Positions 1 to 5,791 of a stretch of 5,791 nt of DNA are shown here, piece by piece. Location: contig PLMM01000323.1 of NCBI GenBank assembly GCA_003142495.1, positions 1-5,791 on the forward strand. Reading direction: 5' to 3'. Within the stretch, counting starts at the first letter, position 1. Each line of letters opens with the position of its first letter. This DNA is from Gemmatimonadota bacterium. Lineage in GTDB: Bacteria > Gemmatimonadota > Gemmatimonadetes > Gemmatimonadales > Gemmatimonadaceae. The position numbers were made by a program, and so were the translations under genes. Below the pieces are notes generated by a model. That model did no database searches, was not told the DNA's origin, and saw nothing but the letters and a program-made list of their open reading frames with translations.

Positions 1-670
1 TCGTGATCCGTCCGACGAGCCCCTGATTCGGCGCGCCGGCCAGCAGCTTGTCCATGTCGTAGATCTGCGCATACGACTTCGCCGACGTCGACGTGAACAG
101 CAGCACGCGTCCATCCGAGTGCTTGTACGTGTAGATGTTGTGAAAGCCACCGGGCGCATCGGGCACGTGAATGCGCGCGACCTCCTTTACCGTGGTCGAG
201 TCCGGAAGCCCCGTGACGTCGAAGACGATCGCGCCGAGATCCGCATCCGGCGATCCCTGGCTGAACTGGAAGCACTGGACGAAGTAGTAGCGCCCGTGCG
301 TCTTGAAGTAGCGGCCACGCAGCGCGCCGAGCCCCTTGTGCAGCTCGGGATTCTCGATGTTCCAGGTGTAGATGACCTTCGCCTTCTCCTTCCCGATGTC
401 CTTCACGCTGATGATCGTGAAGCCCGTCGGCTGATAGATCCCGCGCGAGACGTACGCGTAGGGGCGAGCCATCTCCTGCTCGATATCGATGTCCGAGACG
501 CGCAGATATCCGCCGAGCGGAATGTGCGCCACCATGTGCACGTTCGGGCTTCCGGCCTGCCCGGGGAGCGGATGCCGCGTCTGCGCGCCCGCGCTCGCAA
601 AGGCGAGCACCACGAGCGCCGCTGCGCACGCATGACTACCTGTCGCGCCGTACCAATGCCGCTTCGACAT
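1..670 (-). CDS. Second exported LVIVD-type beta-propeller protein, C-terminus outside window
   Basis: The first 223 residues are visible; the frame runs off the left edge with no stop. The ATG at 670 has a strong ribosome binding site and gives a signal peptide (residues 1-29, cleavage AGA|Q), so the protein is exported. From residue 41 it aligns with the complete propeller protein at 4483-2963: residues 105-155 (NPELH to TGLPD) match the other copy at 40 of 51 positions by my count without gaps, and blade landmarks such as RPYAYVSR (69-76), HGRYY (125-129), GGFHNIYTYKHSDGR (174-188) and IYDM (203-206) are shared. It lacks the two-Cys insert of its paralogue and goes directly from a VPDAP turn into GGFHN. 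The blade-starting His177 corresponds to His197 of the paralogue; the remaining blades lie outside. It follows the oxidase by 46 bases and is probably the next gene of the operon. Function unknown; fold and paralogy are secure. Confidence 0.88.
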   Translation of the reverse strand, partial: MSKRHWYGATGSHACAAALVVLAFASAGAQTRHPLPGQAGSPNVHMVAHIPLGGYLRVSDIDIEQEMARPYAYVSRGIYQPTGFTIISVKDIGKEKAKVIYTWNIENPELHKGLGALRGRYFKTHGRYYFVQCFQFSQGSPDADLGAIVFDVTGLPDSTTVKEVARIHVPDAPGGFHNIYTYKHSDGRVLLFTSTSAKSYAQIYDMDKLLAGAPNQGLVGRIT

Positions 671-685
671 ATCGTTCTCCGCTCC
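671..685 (-). promoter_or_regulatory. Ribosome binding site of second propeller gene, in a 46-base intergenic gap
   Basis: On the minus strand the sequence GGAGCGGAGAACGAT directly precedes the ATG at 670. Its proximal GGAG core (680-677) sits 6 bases from the start, a good Shine-Dalgarno match. The whole gap after the oxidase stop (716-671) shows no convincing hairpin with a T-tract and no recognisable -35/-10 pair, so read-through from the oxidase gene is the simplest reading. Confidence 0.7.
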
Positions 686-716
686 GAGTGCCAGTGATCT
701 TTCGCGTTCCATTCGA

Positions 717-2465
717 TTAGCTCGCATCGACCTTGAGGACCGCCATCATTCCGGATTCGACGTGCTCGCCGATGTGACAGTGCAGCATCCACGTGCCCGG
801 ATTCGAAAGGTCGATCAGCAAGTCCACCGTCGAGCCGACGGGGATGATCGCCGTGTCCTTCCAGACGAGATACGGATTTGGTTTGCCGTCGCGCGCGACC
901 ACCAGAAAGCGCTCGCCGTGCAGATGTATCGGGTGATTCATTGGATGCATCGAGCTCGGGTCGTTGTAGATCCGGAGCTTGATCACGCTCCCCTGCTTGA
1001 ATCGCCAGGCGATGTTCATGTTCTCGGCGCCCGTGCGCTTGTCGCGGATGATCCACCGCACTTCCTTCCCGGTCGCGACCCAGTTCATGTCCGACATGCC
1101 ATCCGACCATTCGAGCGGCGGGCGGAAGAGCGTGTCGACGCTCATGAACTGCATCACGGGAATCGGGAGGTCGTGGATGGACGTGGTGAGTACGACCTCC
1201 TCATCCGGCGCCTTGTCGAAGTACTGGCGGAAGCGCGCGATATCCTGAAGAGCGGCGCTGTCGTCGTGCATCACCCCGAAGGACGCGCTGGCAGCCGTCG
1301 TTCGCCCCGACACCGCGACGTGCCCCATCGTGTCGACATCCGGGGAGAAGACGCCGAGGAAGTGATCGATGCTCTGTACCTGATTCACCATCGCGACGTC
1401 GCCTGTCTTGTCGAAGCGCACATCGACGACGTAGCGCTCACCCGGTGCGATCACGACGCTCGGCACCGCGACCTCTCGCGTGAAGGCACCGAGGTCCGAG
1501 GCGATCAGCTTCATCGACGCGTCGCCGAAGCTGATGTTGAAGGTGCGCGCGCTGGCGACATTCGTGAGCATCAGGCGCACGACCTCGCCGGCGGCAGCGG
1601 CCATGTGCCAGCGCGGCTCGCCGTTCACGAGGAGCATGTTCCCGAAGCGCCCCATCAGCGCGAAGTTCGGCGCGGTTTTTCCGTAGGCGATGAGGCTGTC
1701 GCCGTCGAGCAGCAGATCGCTGAGAATGAGAAATTTGGTGCGCGCGGGTGCTTGCGCGCTGCGCGGCGACGTGGGCTCGACGTACAGGTTTCCGTAAAGC
1801 CCCATCGGCAGCACGATGTCTTCGCGCACGTGGTCGTGATACCAGAACACACCGGCGTCGGGGCAGTGCACCGCGTAGACGAAGGCGGCGCCCGGCGCAA
1901 CGGCGGGCTGCGTGACACCGGGGGACCCGTCGTAGGCGTTCTTCACGCGCACGCCGTGCCAGTGGATCGTCGCGGGTTGATCGATGCCGTTGCGAAAGCG
2001 TACGTAGAAGGTGGCGCCCTGCTTCACGCGAAAGCGCGGGCCAGGCGCCTCGCCGTTGAACGCGTACATCGCGAGCGTGTGGCCGCCGATCGTCCGCTGC
2101 ACGACCGAGGTCGAGAGCGTCACCGTGTCGCCGTCGCTCACACGGAGCTCCGTGCTCGCGGATGCCTTCGGCAGCGCGCGCACATCGCGACCGCCGGCAA
2201 TTGCGAACGACCCCGACGCCGGCAGCACTCCGGCGAGCCCCGGCATCATCGGGTTCTTGATCATCGGCACGATCGTGCGACCGCTCGACGCCTGCAGCGA
2301 GTCTCCCGCCGATGCGTCGCCCATCCCCGGCATTCCGCTCATCTCCGGAATCCCGCCCATGCTCGCGGAGTCCGTGCGTGCGCTGTCGACACCCTGAGCC
2401 TCCACCGCACGGGGAATGATTACGAGCAGGAGCGATACGATCGTGAAACGCACTGTGCTTCTCAT
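717..2465 (-). CDS. Exported three-domain multicopper oxidase (laccase/CopA/CueO-like superfamily)
   Basis: This 582-residue enzyme should oxidise a substrate at a type 1 copper and reduce O2 to water at a trinuclear copper centre, outside the cytoplasm. The signal peptide is residues 1-23 (VEA|Q). The ATG at 2465 is preferred because an upstream in-frame ATG (2573) would add 36 non-signal residues and run into the preceding gene. Cupredoxin domain 1 holds HWHG (His168, His170) and WYHDH (His210, His212). The last domain holds HPIHLHG (His511, His514, His516) and HCHIGEH with a following GM (His562, Cys563, His564, His568, Met573). All type 1, 2 and 3 ligands are present, so it should be active. 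Before domain 1 lies a Met-rich segment (Met36, 42, 45, 48, 68, 73, 74); further Met occur at 438, 441, 457, 460, 506 and 509, some next to the type 1 copper ligands. Such Met are known from copper-oxidising CueO/CopA types, but a phenol oxidase cannot be excluded. The full three-domain length excludes small two-domain laccases. Confidence 0.96.
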   Translation of the reverse strand: MRSTVRFTIVSLLLVIIPRAVEAQGVDSARTDSASMGGIPEMSGMPGMGDASAGDSLQASSGRTIVPMIKNPMMPGLAGVLPASGSFAIAGGRDVRALPKASASTELRVSDGDTVTLSTSVVQRTIGGHTLAMYAFNGEAPGPRFRVKQGATFYVRFRNGIDQPATIHWHGVRVKNAYDGSPGVTQPAVAPGAAFVYAVHCPDAGVFWYHDHVREDIVLPMGLYGNLYVEPTSPRSAQAPARTKFLILSDLLLDGDSLIAYGKTAPNFALMGRFGNMLLVNGEPRWHMAAAAGEVVRLMLTNVASARTFNISFGDASMKLIASDLGAFTREVAVPSVVIAPGERYVVDVRFDKTGDVAMVNQVQSIDHFLGVFSPDVDTMGHVAVSGRTTAASASFGVMHDDSAALQDIARFRQYFDKAPDEEVVLTTSIHDLPIPVMQFMSVDTLFRPPLEWSDGMSDMNWVATGKEVRWIIRDKRTGAENMNIAWRFKQGSVIKLRIYNDPSSMHPMNHPIHLHGERFLVVARDGKPNPYLVWKDTAIIPVGSTVDLLIDLSNPGTWMLHCHIGEHVESGMMAVLKVDAS

Positions 2466-2481
2466 CGCAAAACCGCTCGGC

Positions 2482-2961
2482 TCAAAACGGAGTGCCGGTG
2501 TTGTAAAAAGGGTGATCCGCGAAATTTTGCATAAGCGAGCTCGGCGACCGGCCGACGAGCACGATCGCGCCACTCCACTTTTGTCCCGTCTTCACCGGCT
2601 CCGCGCTCACGATCACCGTGAACTTGTTCCAGTCGGCAACGACGTGCAGCGTCGAGTCGTTGCGAACCGCGCCGAGCTTGCGAACGACGTCGAGATTTGG
2701 TGTCGCGAGCCACGCCTGGTAGCCCGTGTAGGCGCCGAGATACGACACGGGCGGAAGATCGTGCACCGTGATGTCGAGATCGTAGATGAGCTTCCCGTCG
2801 CGCGTGACGGCGACGGAGAATGGCGACACGGACGGCGCCATCTGCACCCACCCTCCGGCGCGCGGCGCCTTGTCGGTTGCCGCGAGCCGGAAGCGCGGAA
2901 GATCGGATGACGTGAAGCCGACCGTCACGAGCGCGACTGCGATCGCGATCACCGCACGCAT
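2482..2961 (-). CDS. Small exported or anchored protein with anti-sigma-K (RskA) C-terminal-like domain
   Basis: The 159-residue product has an N-terminal hydrophobic segment (residues 1-16, MRAVIAIAVALVTVGF) without a clear A-x-A cleavage site, so it may be a cleaved signal or a membrane anchor. Residues about 44-137 recall the extracytoplasmic C-terminal domain of RskA-type anti-sigma factors: YQAWL (81-85), LGAVRND (96-102), FTVIVSAEP (114-122) and GAIVLVG (131-137) follow the order of the family's yq-W-L, L-G, v-E-P and G-p-v-l-t-G positions. There is no N-terminal zinc-binding anti-sigma domain, so it should not bind a sigma factor. It is more likely a periplasmic accessory or binding protein that reuses this fold. 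It sits between a propeller gene and the multicopper oxidase, one base and 16 bases from them, so a role with the oxidase is inferred. The gene is well supported; the domain resemblance is from memory of the family pattern and needs a profile search. Confidence 0.75.
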   Translation of the reverse strand: MRAVIAIAVALVTVGFTSSDLPRFRLAATDKAPRAGGWVQMAPSVSPFSVAVTRDGKLIYDLDITVHDLPPVSYLGAYTGYQAWLATPNLDVVRKLGAVRNDSTLHVVADWNKFTVIVSAEPVKTGQKWSGAIVLVGRSPSSLMQNFADHPFYNTGTPF

Positions 2962-2974
2962 GCTACGGTGCCTT
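2959..2974 (-). promoter_or_regulatory. RBS and one-base gap between propeller gene and small anti-sigma-like gene
   Basis: On the minus strand an AAGG Shine-Dalgarno core (2974-2971) lies 9 bases before the ATG at 2961-2959. It sits inside the Lys codons that end the propeller gene, whose TAG (2965-2963) is one base from the ATG. This selects ATG 2961 as the start of the small gene and indicates translational coupling. Confidence 0.7.
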
Positions 2975-4483
2975 TTTCGCGGCGGTCGACTTCGGCTTTG
3001 CTGCTGCGCCCGCGGCCCTCGGCACGCCTTCCGGACCATTATCCCAGTCCTGCGCAGTCGAGATGTTCGGCATTCCCCAGTCGTGACCGTTCCATCCGTC
3101 GAAGCCATCCATGTGCAGCGCCCAGAAGCCCGTCGTGATGTCGCTGATCACGATGAGGCCATCCGCATTGCGCACCGCGATGCCCCACGCGCCATTGAGC
3201 ACGCTCCCCGTTCCCGCACGCAAGCTCACTTCCGCGGTATCTGGGCGCGCGACCTGCGTCACGCCGGCCATCGTCGGCCCGTCGTACGTGCGGTAGTAGC
3301 CGACCGTGATCGGGTTGGTGGGATCGAGCATGTTGAACACCTGCATCCCATCCTCGTACGCCGACACGAACACGTACGGCCAGCGCACTTCATGATTGTG
3401 CGGGAGATGCTTCCAGTTCGCCGTCCACGCGCCAATCGGCTCCGTGATCGTCGCGACCTTTCCTTCCAGCCCCGGCCTCAGATCGAAGATGCGCAGCGGC
3501 GAGTACTGATACTCGGTCTCCGTCACCACGTACTTTCCATCGGGCGTCGGCGTGATCGTGTGGCCACGGCCGAACGAGGAGAACACCGCGCCCGGCGCCG
3601 TGGTGATCGAGGTGAGCAGCTTGGGCGTCTCCGGCTTCGAGACATCGAAGACGAAGTAGCCGCCTGGCTGCGCGCCGCCGTAGAACTTGTCCTGGTGCGT
3701 GATCGGATCGTACTCGACCACGAAGTCGTGATAACGGCCGGTCGCGCCCGGCACCGGAACGCGGCCGATGTACCCCTTGTCCTTGGCGCCCGCGAGGAAT
3801 TTCCCCATGTCATAGATGCTCGCGTACGTGCCAGTGAGCGTCGTCGCGAACATGATCGTGCGGCCATCGGAGTGGCGGTACGGAAAGACATTATGGAAGC
3901 CGCCAGGAAGCGAGCATCCGGCCGTCATCCCGCACTGCGGATTGCTTCCCTTGCTCACCGCCGAATTCTCGGCGATGATCCGCCCGACTTCGTGAATCGT
4001 GGATACGTCTGGCAGCCCGGTGACGTCGAACACGATCGCACCCAGATCCGCATCGGGCGAACCCGCGCTGAACTGGAAGCCCTGCACGTAGTAGTAGCGG
4101 CCGTGATACTTGAACGTCTTCCCTTCCATGCCCCCGAAGCCGATGTGCAGCTCCGGATTCGCGATGTTGTATCGATAGATGATCTTGGCATGCGCCGGGT
4201 CCTTCACGCTGATGAGCGTGAAGCCGGCTGGGCTGCTCGGGTCCTGCATGCGCGACACGTAGACGTACGGCCGCTTCATGTCCTGATCCATCGCAATCCC
4301 GGAGATCGTCTCGGAGCGTCCGAGCGGGATGTGCGAGAGAAGCTTCACATTCGGAGTGTTGGCGACGAACAACGGACTTCCGGTGCTCGCGGCTCCGCTG
4401 TCCGCTTCACCCTGCGCGCGGGCGCCTCGCGCTGCGACGAGCAGCGCGAGCCCCGCAACCACCGCAATTCCTCGCGTGGCCAT
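2963..4483 (-). CDS. Exported LVIVD / choice-of-anchor B-like beta-propeller protein, complete
   Basis: The 506-residue product begins with a signal peptide (residues 1-23, cleavage ARA|Q) and is probably periplasmic or surface-exposed. The ATG at 4483 is chosen because it puts the signal peptide at the N-terminus and overlaps the upstream stop; the frame stays open further upstream but encodes no signal-like sequence. From about residue 55 to 460 I read seven propeller blades of the LVIVD type, for example HEVRWPYVFVSAYEDGMQVF (364-383) followed by DPTNPITVGYY (387-397), and GAWGIAVRNADGLIVISDI (431-449). Four consecutive blades start with a His (197, 252, 308, 364). A segment with two Cys (184 and 190) is absent from the paralogue at the window's left end. 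The C-terminus is an Ala/Lys/Pro-rich tail (about 488-506), likely disordered. LVIVD proteins have no well-established general function; some form of ligand or metal binding is inferred here. Fold and export are well supported, activity is not. Confidence 0.85.
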   Translation of the reverse strand: MATRGIAVVAGLALLVAARGARAQGEADSGAASTGSPLFVANTPNVKLLSHIPLGRSETISGIAMDQDMKRPYVYVSRMQDPSSPAGFTLISVKDPAHAKIIYRYNIANPELHIGFGGMEGKTFKYHGRYYYVQGFQFSAGSPDADLGAIVFDVTGLPDVSTIHEVGRIIAENSAVSKGSNPQCGMTAGCSLPGGFHNVFPYRHSDGRTIMFATTLTGTYASIYDMGKFLAGAKDKGYIGRVPVPGATGRYHDFVVEYDPITHQDKFYGGAQPGGYFVFDVSKPETPKLLTSITTAPGAVFSSFGRGHTITPTPDGKYVVTETEYQYSPLRIFDLRPGLEGKVATITEPIGAWTANWKHLPHNHEVRWPYVFVSAYEDGMQVFNMLDPTNPITVGYYRTYDGPTMAGVTQVARPDTAEVSLRAGTGSVLNGAWGIAVRNADGLIVISDITTGFWALHMDGFDGWNGHDWGMPNISTAQDWDNGPEGVPRAAGAAAKPKSTAAKKAP

Positions 4484-4485
4484 TA
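4481..4485 (-). other. TAATG stop/start overlap coupling susD-like gene to propeller gene
   Basis: Read on the minus strand, the SusD-like gene's TAA (4485-4483) shares its last A with the ATG (4483-4481) of the downstream propeller gene. No good Shine-Dalgarno sequence precedes this ATG, so translation of the propeller gene most likely depends on ribosomes terminating on the SusD-like gene. This implies one transcript and linked expression levels. Confidence 0.8.
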
Positions 4486-5791
4486 GAAGCCGAACACCGG
4501 CGCGCAACCCGGCGGCGTATCGCTCCGCGGCAGGCACTCGGCCTGCGGAAGCGGGAATCGCGGGATGATCTTGTGTGTCGGAAGATCCTTGGGCAGCTCG
4601 CCCAGCTTGCCGTACCGGCGAAGATCGACCCATCGGTGTCCACCCTCCCAGAAGAGCGTGTATCGCTTCTCGTAGAGTAGCTCCTCGAGAAGGTCGCCGC
4701 TGAACGACCCGGCGAGTGGCGCAAGGTGGCCATCCTCGGTGCGAATCACGTTGATGTCCGCGATCGCTTCGGGGTTGTGCCCAAGCCCGATGTTGGCCTC
4801 GGCGCGCAGCAGGATCAACTCTGCGTTCCGAATGATGGGAATGGGCGCAGTCGCACTGTTGTACACGGTGATGAGCAGATCCGACGTCACGCCCAGGAGC
4901 GTCTTCGGCGCAATCACCCGCGTCTTTCTCGTTACTCGATCATCGATCGCGCCACCGGGCTGCGATTGCGCGTCTGTCACGAATGACGGATGTGCATAGT
5001 ACTGTGTTCCCGATGGATCGTAGAGGGTATTGAGCTTGTCCCCCGAGTTCGTCGTGAACACATCGTACGCGCCGAGGTCCAGCGACGCTGACGCATCCAC
5101 GAACGACCCGCTCAGGGCGGTGAGCGCGCCAGTGTAGTCCTTCTGATAGACGGCGACGCGCGCCCGCAGTGCACGATTCACCTGCTGGAAGGTTGCCGGC
5201 GTGCTGAAGCCGGTGAAGCCGGACGTGAGGGTGAACGGAAACGCATCGCCGCCCGCCGCGAGCTTGACTTGCGCGTCATCGAGCAGCGCCGCGATGCTGT
5301 CCAACGCCTCGCCCTGCGACTTGATCGGCCCCGGCGGCTCCGACGGATCCTGATCGACCGCCATCGGGATGCCGCTCGAGTCGCGACCATCGAGCAGGTT
5401 GATGAAGTCGCGTGCCTGAATCGTCTCCGCGAAGCCGCGCGTCGCGCTCTTCTGCGCATCGGTGAGCGCCGGCACCTTGTCGAGCGCCGCCAGAAGCAAA
5501 TTCGCGCCGCGGATGTTCTTGTACGGATTCCGCCAGAGGAAGATGTCGGCGCCGAGGCTGCCACCATCGATCGGACCGATGAGGAGCTCGCTGATGAATC
5601 GCGGCTCGTTGTTGCAGAGGCAGTAGCCTTCGCGCCCGAGCGTTCCGAGCATGAAGATGTAGTCGGGCATCTCCGTACGCGTTCCGAACATCAGACCCTG
5701 CGCGAGCGTCTGAATGTCGGAGACCGTCGGATTTCCGGTGACCGTTCCCGTCGACGTCGCGTTGTTGTAGGCGAATCCAGGTTGGAGCACC
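4483..5791 (-). CDS. SusD/RagB-family outer-membrane substrate-binding protein (N-terminus outside window)
   Basis: SusD-like proteins are surface lipoproteins that cap a SusC-type TonB-dependent transporter and deliver glycans or other ligands to it. The 435 visible residues carry the family landmarks in order: a helical stretch with YKNIRGANLLLAALDKV (fragment residues 90-106); the TPR-like helix and 'IPM' turn around 119-144 (ETIQARDFINLLDGRDSSGI); the RNAELILLRAEANIGLG helix (321-337); the C-terminal LYEKRYTLFWEGGHRWVDLR block (372-391); and the terminal FPLPQAE (412-418). The reading frame is open to the window edge. Its first visible codon is GTG, but this is an internal Val, since the family is usually near 500 residues with a lipoprotein signal. 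Roughly 40-60 residues are therefore missing and the lipobox cannot be checked. Cys pairs at fragment positions 57/59 and 419/429 are uncommon for an exported protein and might form disulfides. The TAA stop overlaps the next gene's ATG. Family assignment is firm; ligand unknown. Confidence 0.93.
   Translation of the reverse strand, partial: VLQPGFAYNNATSTGTVTGNPTVSDIQTLAQGLMFGTRTEMPDYIFMLGTLGREGYCLCNNEPRFISELLIGPIDGGSLGADIFLWRNPYKNIRGANLLLAALDKVPALTDAQKSATRGFAETIQARDFINLLDGRDSSGIPMAVDQDPSEPPGPIKSQGEALDSIAALLDDAQVKLAAGGDAFPFTLTSGFTGFSTPATFQQVNRALRARVAVYQKDYTGALTALSGSFVDASASLDLGAYDVFTTNSGDKLNTLYDPSGTQYYAHPSFVTDAQSQPGGAIDDRVTRKTRVIAPKTLLGVTSDLLITVYNSATAPIPIIRNAELILLRAEANIGLGHNPEAIADINVIRTEDGHLAPLAGSFSGDLLEELLYEKRYTLFWEGGHRWVDLRRYGKLGELPKDLPTHKIIPRFPLPQAECLPRSDTPPGCAPVFGF

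Noticed and set aside
119..697. Plus-strand open frame of 192 codons over the left-end gene
   Set aside because: It covers the second propeller gene, whose minus-strand frame has a signal peptide, strong ribosome binding site and clear paralogy.
671..716. Possible terminator or promoter in the largest internal gap
   Set aside because: No GC-rich inverted repeat followed by T residues and no convincing promoter boxes were found; only a ribosome binding site is visible.
403..1110. Minus-strand open frame crossing the gap between the oxidase and second propeller genes
   Set aside because: It is in a different frame from both genes, and its product is Arg/Ser-rich without domains.
762..2534. 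Long plus-strand open frame of 590 codons opposite the multicopper oxidase
   Set aside because: It is antisense to a gene with all copper motifs. Its translation is dominated by Arg, His, Asp, Ala and Val with no recognisable domain, as expected when a GC-rich gene is read backwards.
2466..2573. N-terminal extension of the oxidase to an upstream ATG at 2573
   Set aside because: The extra 36 residues are not signal-like, would bury the real signal peptide, and overlap the end of the small gene.
2786..4486. Long plus-strand open frame of 566 codons opposite the propeller gene and the start of the small gene
   Set aside because: Same low-complexity Arg/His-rich antisense composition, no ribosome binding site or domain, and it spans the boundary of two well-supported minus-strand genes.
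5788..5790. GTG at the right edge as the start of the SusD-like gene
   Set aside because: No signal peptide or lipobox follows it, and the visible product is shorter than typical family members, so it is an internal Val of a gene cut by the window edge.

Overview
The window is a GC-rich stretch (clearly above 60% GC by eye) in which every credible gene lies on the minus strand, so transcription runs from high to low coordinates. It is gene-dense, with no intergenic gap over 46 bases. No RNA gene, mobile element, CRISPR array or clear terminator was seen. A SusD/RagB-family protein in such a GC-rich genome, together with exported proteins whose signal peptides end in A-x-A followed by Gln, suggests Gemmatimonadota. 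This is an inference; a GC-rich Bacteroidota/Rhodothermota-like or Acidobacteriota origin is possible.

In transcription order: (1) 5791-4483, the C-terminal 435 residues of a SusD/RagB-like outer-membrane substrate-binding protein, whose N-terminus lies outside the window; (2) 4483-2963, a 506-residue exported beta-propeller protein of LVIVD / choice-of-anchor B type, whose ATG overlaps the susD stop codon by one base; (3) 2961-2482, a 159-residue protein with an N-terminal hydrophobic segment and a C-terminal region resembling the extracytoplasmic domain of anti-sigma-K factors, one base after the previous stop; (4) 2465-717, a complete 582-residue exported three-domain multicopper oxidase with all four copper-binding motifs and a Met-rich N-terminus; (5) 670-1, the first 223 residues of a second LVIVD-type propeller protein, clearly a paralogue of gene 2 and cut by the window edge.

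The spacing (1-base overlap, 1, 16 and 46 bases) argues for one operon. SusD proteins normally work with a SusC-like TonB-dependent transporter, which would be expected just beyond the right edge. Here the SusD gene is followed by an exported copper oxidase and a pair of His-bearing propeller proteins rather than by visible carbohydrate-active enzymes. The layout suggests an envelope or periplasmic oxidative module coupled to outer-membrane uptake, possibly of copper, a copper-bound ligand or an aromatic/phenolic substrate. The substrate cannot be read from the sequence.
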